NCBI RefSeq assembly: GCF_022179465.1 | Contig: NZ_BPQV01000001.1 | Location: 124,001 to 188,000, forward strand | DNA length: 64,000 bases | Reading direction: 5' to 3' | Source of the DNA: Methylobacterium organophilum | GTDB lineage: Bacteria; Pseudomonadota; Alphaproteobacteria; Rhizobiales; Beijerinckiaceae | Shown: positions 63,390 to 64,000 of the stretch, piece by piece | Position numbering within the stretch: the stretch's first letter is position 1 | How the letters are laid out: each line of letters begins with the position of its first letter | The notes under the pieces: generated by a model | The model's database searches: none | What the model saw: the letters and a program-made list of their open reading frames with translations, nothing else | Told to the model about the DNA's origin: nothing | Translations under genes and position numbers: made by a program

Positions 63390-64000
63390 GCGCGCAGGGT
63401 CCTCGATGGCTTCGGCCTGGAGAAACGCCGCAGCAGGGCGGCCACGAGCGCGAGGGCACCCGCGAGGCAGAGAAGCCTGACCGGCCAGGACGGCCAAAGC
63501 AAGCTCGCGGCGGCGAGCGCGTCGAGGGCGAGCCCCAGGGCGAAGACGGCGCCGACGACCTCGGGCACGGAGAAGCCGTTCACCGTGGCGACCTGGTAGA
63601 AATGCGAGCGATGGGCCTGCCAGACCTTCTCCCCGCGCTTCAGGCGCCAGAGCAGGGTGAGGGTCGCGTCGGCTACGGGATAGAGCGGCAGGATCAGCGC
63701 CGCCACGATCTGGCCCTCGAGCGCCAGCCGATAGAGCAGCCAGGCGACGAGGAGGCCGATGGGCAGCGAGCCGACATCGCCCATGAAGAGCCGCGCCACC
63801 GGCCGGTTGAAGGGCGCGAATCCGAGCAGCCCGCCGAGCAGGCCGGCCGCGAGGAGGGTGGGGACGGCTCCGAAGCCGCCTCCGAAGCCGAGGACGACCA
63901 GGAAGCCGCTAAGTGGCACCATCTCCGCCACCGTCATCCAGTCGAGCCCGTCCATGAAATTGACAAGGTTCACGAACCAAAGCCCAGCCAGGACGGCGAT
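63386..64000 (-). CDS. MraY/WecA-family phosphoglycosyltransferase, partial
   Basis: Only the C-terminal about 204 residues lie in the window; the frame is open to the edge (WFVNLVNFMDGLDW near its start), so the start is outside. The NFMDG-type motif and RLFMGDVGSLPIG (catalytic Asp region) identify the polyprenyl-phosphate N-acetylhexosamine-1-phosphate transferase family. HRSHFYQVA and several helices follow. It would start a glycan on undecaprenyl phosphate. The stop overlaps the epimerase GTG. Confidence 0.85.
   Translation of the reverse strand: MAVLAGLWFVNLVNFMDGLDWMTVAEMVPLSGFLVVLGFGGGFGAVPTLLAAGLLGGLLGFAPFNRPVARLFMGDVGSLPIGLLVAWLLYRLALEGQIVAALILPLYPVADATLTLLWRLKRGEKVWQAHRSHFYQVATVNGFSVPEVVGAVFALGLALDALAAASLLWPSWPVRLLCLAGALALVAALLRRFSRPKPSRTLRA

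Overview
The window is a continuous stretch of high-GC chromosome with dense genes, very short intergenic gaps, frequent ATGA/GTGA stop-start overlaps, and GTG/TTG starts. The gene content points to an alphaproteobacterium of the Hyphomicrobiales, most likely Methylobacterium/Methylorubrum or a close relative. Supporting signs are a homospermidine synthase, a GCG_CRPN small secreted protein, DUF6111 and DUF1285 next to the CCA-adding enzyme, a GatC/GatA pair, a perfect CtrA-type box and a perfect EcfG-type stress promoter. The genus is inference; there is no rRNA or tRNA in the window. I see no prophage, insertion sequence, integrase or CRISPR array, so this looks like core genome with small accessory insertions.

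Region by region. 1-2.3 kb: small unknown proteins and a spermidine-synthase-like protein. 2.3-6.5 kb: a DUF6502/DUF5666 pair preceded by a cluster of GTGGGA/TCCCAC inverted repeats, then DUF3307 and a membrane-bound class III cyclase. 7.0-14.0 kb (minus): a MoxR, DUF58, DUF4159 and VWA/glutamine-amidotransferase-like operon. 14.2-17.3 kb (plus): the divergent thioesterase, DUF1285, Nudix, DUF6111, cca operon. 17.8-26.2 kb: speG, then a sulfate-assimilation locus with cysJ-cysI on the minus strand, cysH-cysD-cysN on the plus strand and an Lrp/AsnC regulator in the middle. 26.3-36.7 kb: a GCG_CRPN protein, an AlgX-like protein, aspartate aminotransferase, an MHS-type transporter followed by PutA, and several small proteins including a periplasmic glutathione peroxidase. 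36.9-41.9 kb: gatC-gatA, an SMI1/KNR4 protein overlapping ruvX, and a TPR lipoprotein. 42-53 kb: a ketopantoate-reductase-like enzyme, MAPEG, an outer-membrane barrel, a KpsF-type isomerase, mutL, DUF1328, a pseudouridine synthase with an Arg-rich repeat tail, rsmD and DUF2157. 53-60.4 kb: a molybdopterin oxidoreductase, an L,D-transpeptidase, homospermidine synthase, a Uma2 gene with a deleted copy beside it, an Smr-like protein and DUF1206. 60.5-64 kb: start of a glycan locus (FlaA1/WbpM-type dehydratase, sugar epimerase, WecA/MraY-type phosphoglycosyltransferase cut by the window edge).

How genes work together. The cys locus is a complete route from sulfate to sulfide: CysDN makes adenylyl-sulfate, CysH (with the iron-sulfur cysteines of the APS-reducing type) makes sulfite, and CysJI makes sulfide. 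CysN carries no kinase domain, which fits direct APS reduction. The MHS transporter and PutA are consistent with uptake and oxidation of proline or a related compound. Polyamine genes (homospermidine synthase, SpeG and a spermidine-synthase-like protein) are present but scattered.

The best candidates for something undescribed are the DUF6502-DUF5666 module with its palindromic control region, the internally deleted Uma2 copy, the MoxR/DUF58/DUF4159 operon of unknown substrate, and several repeat or promoter elements. None is proven novel by sequence alone.
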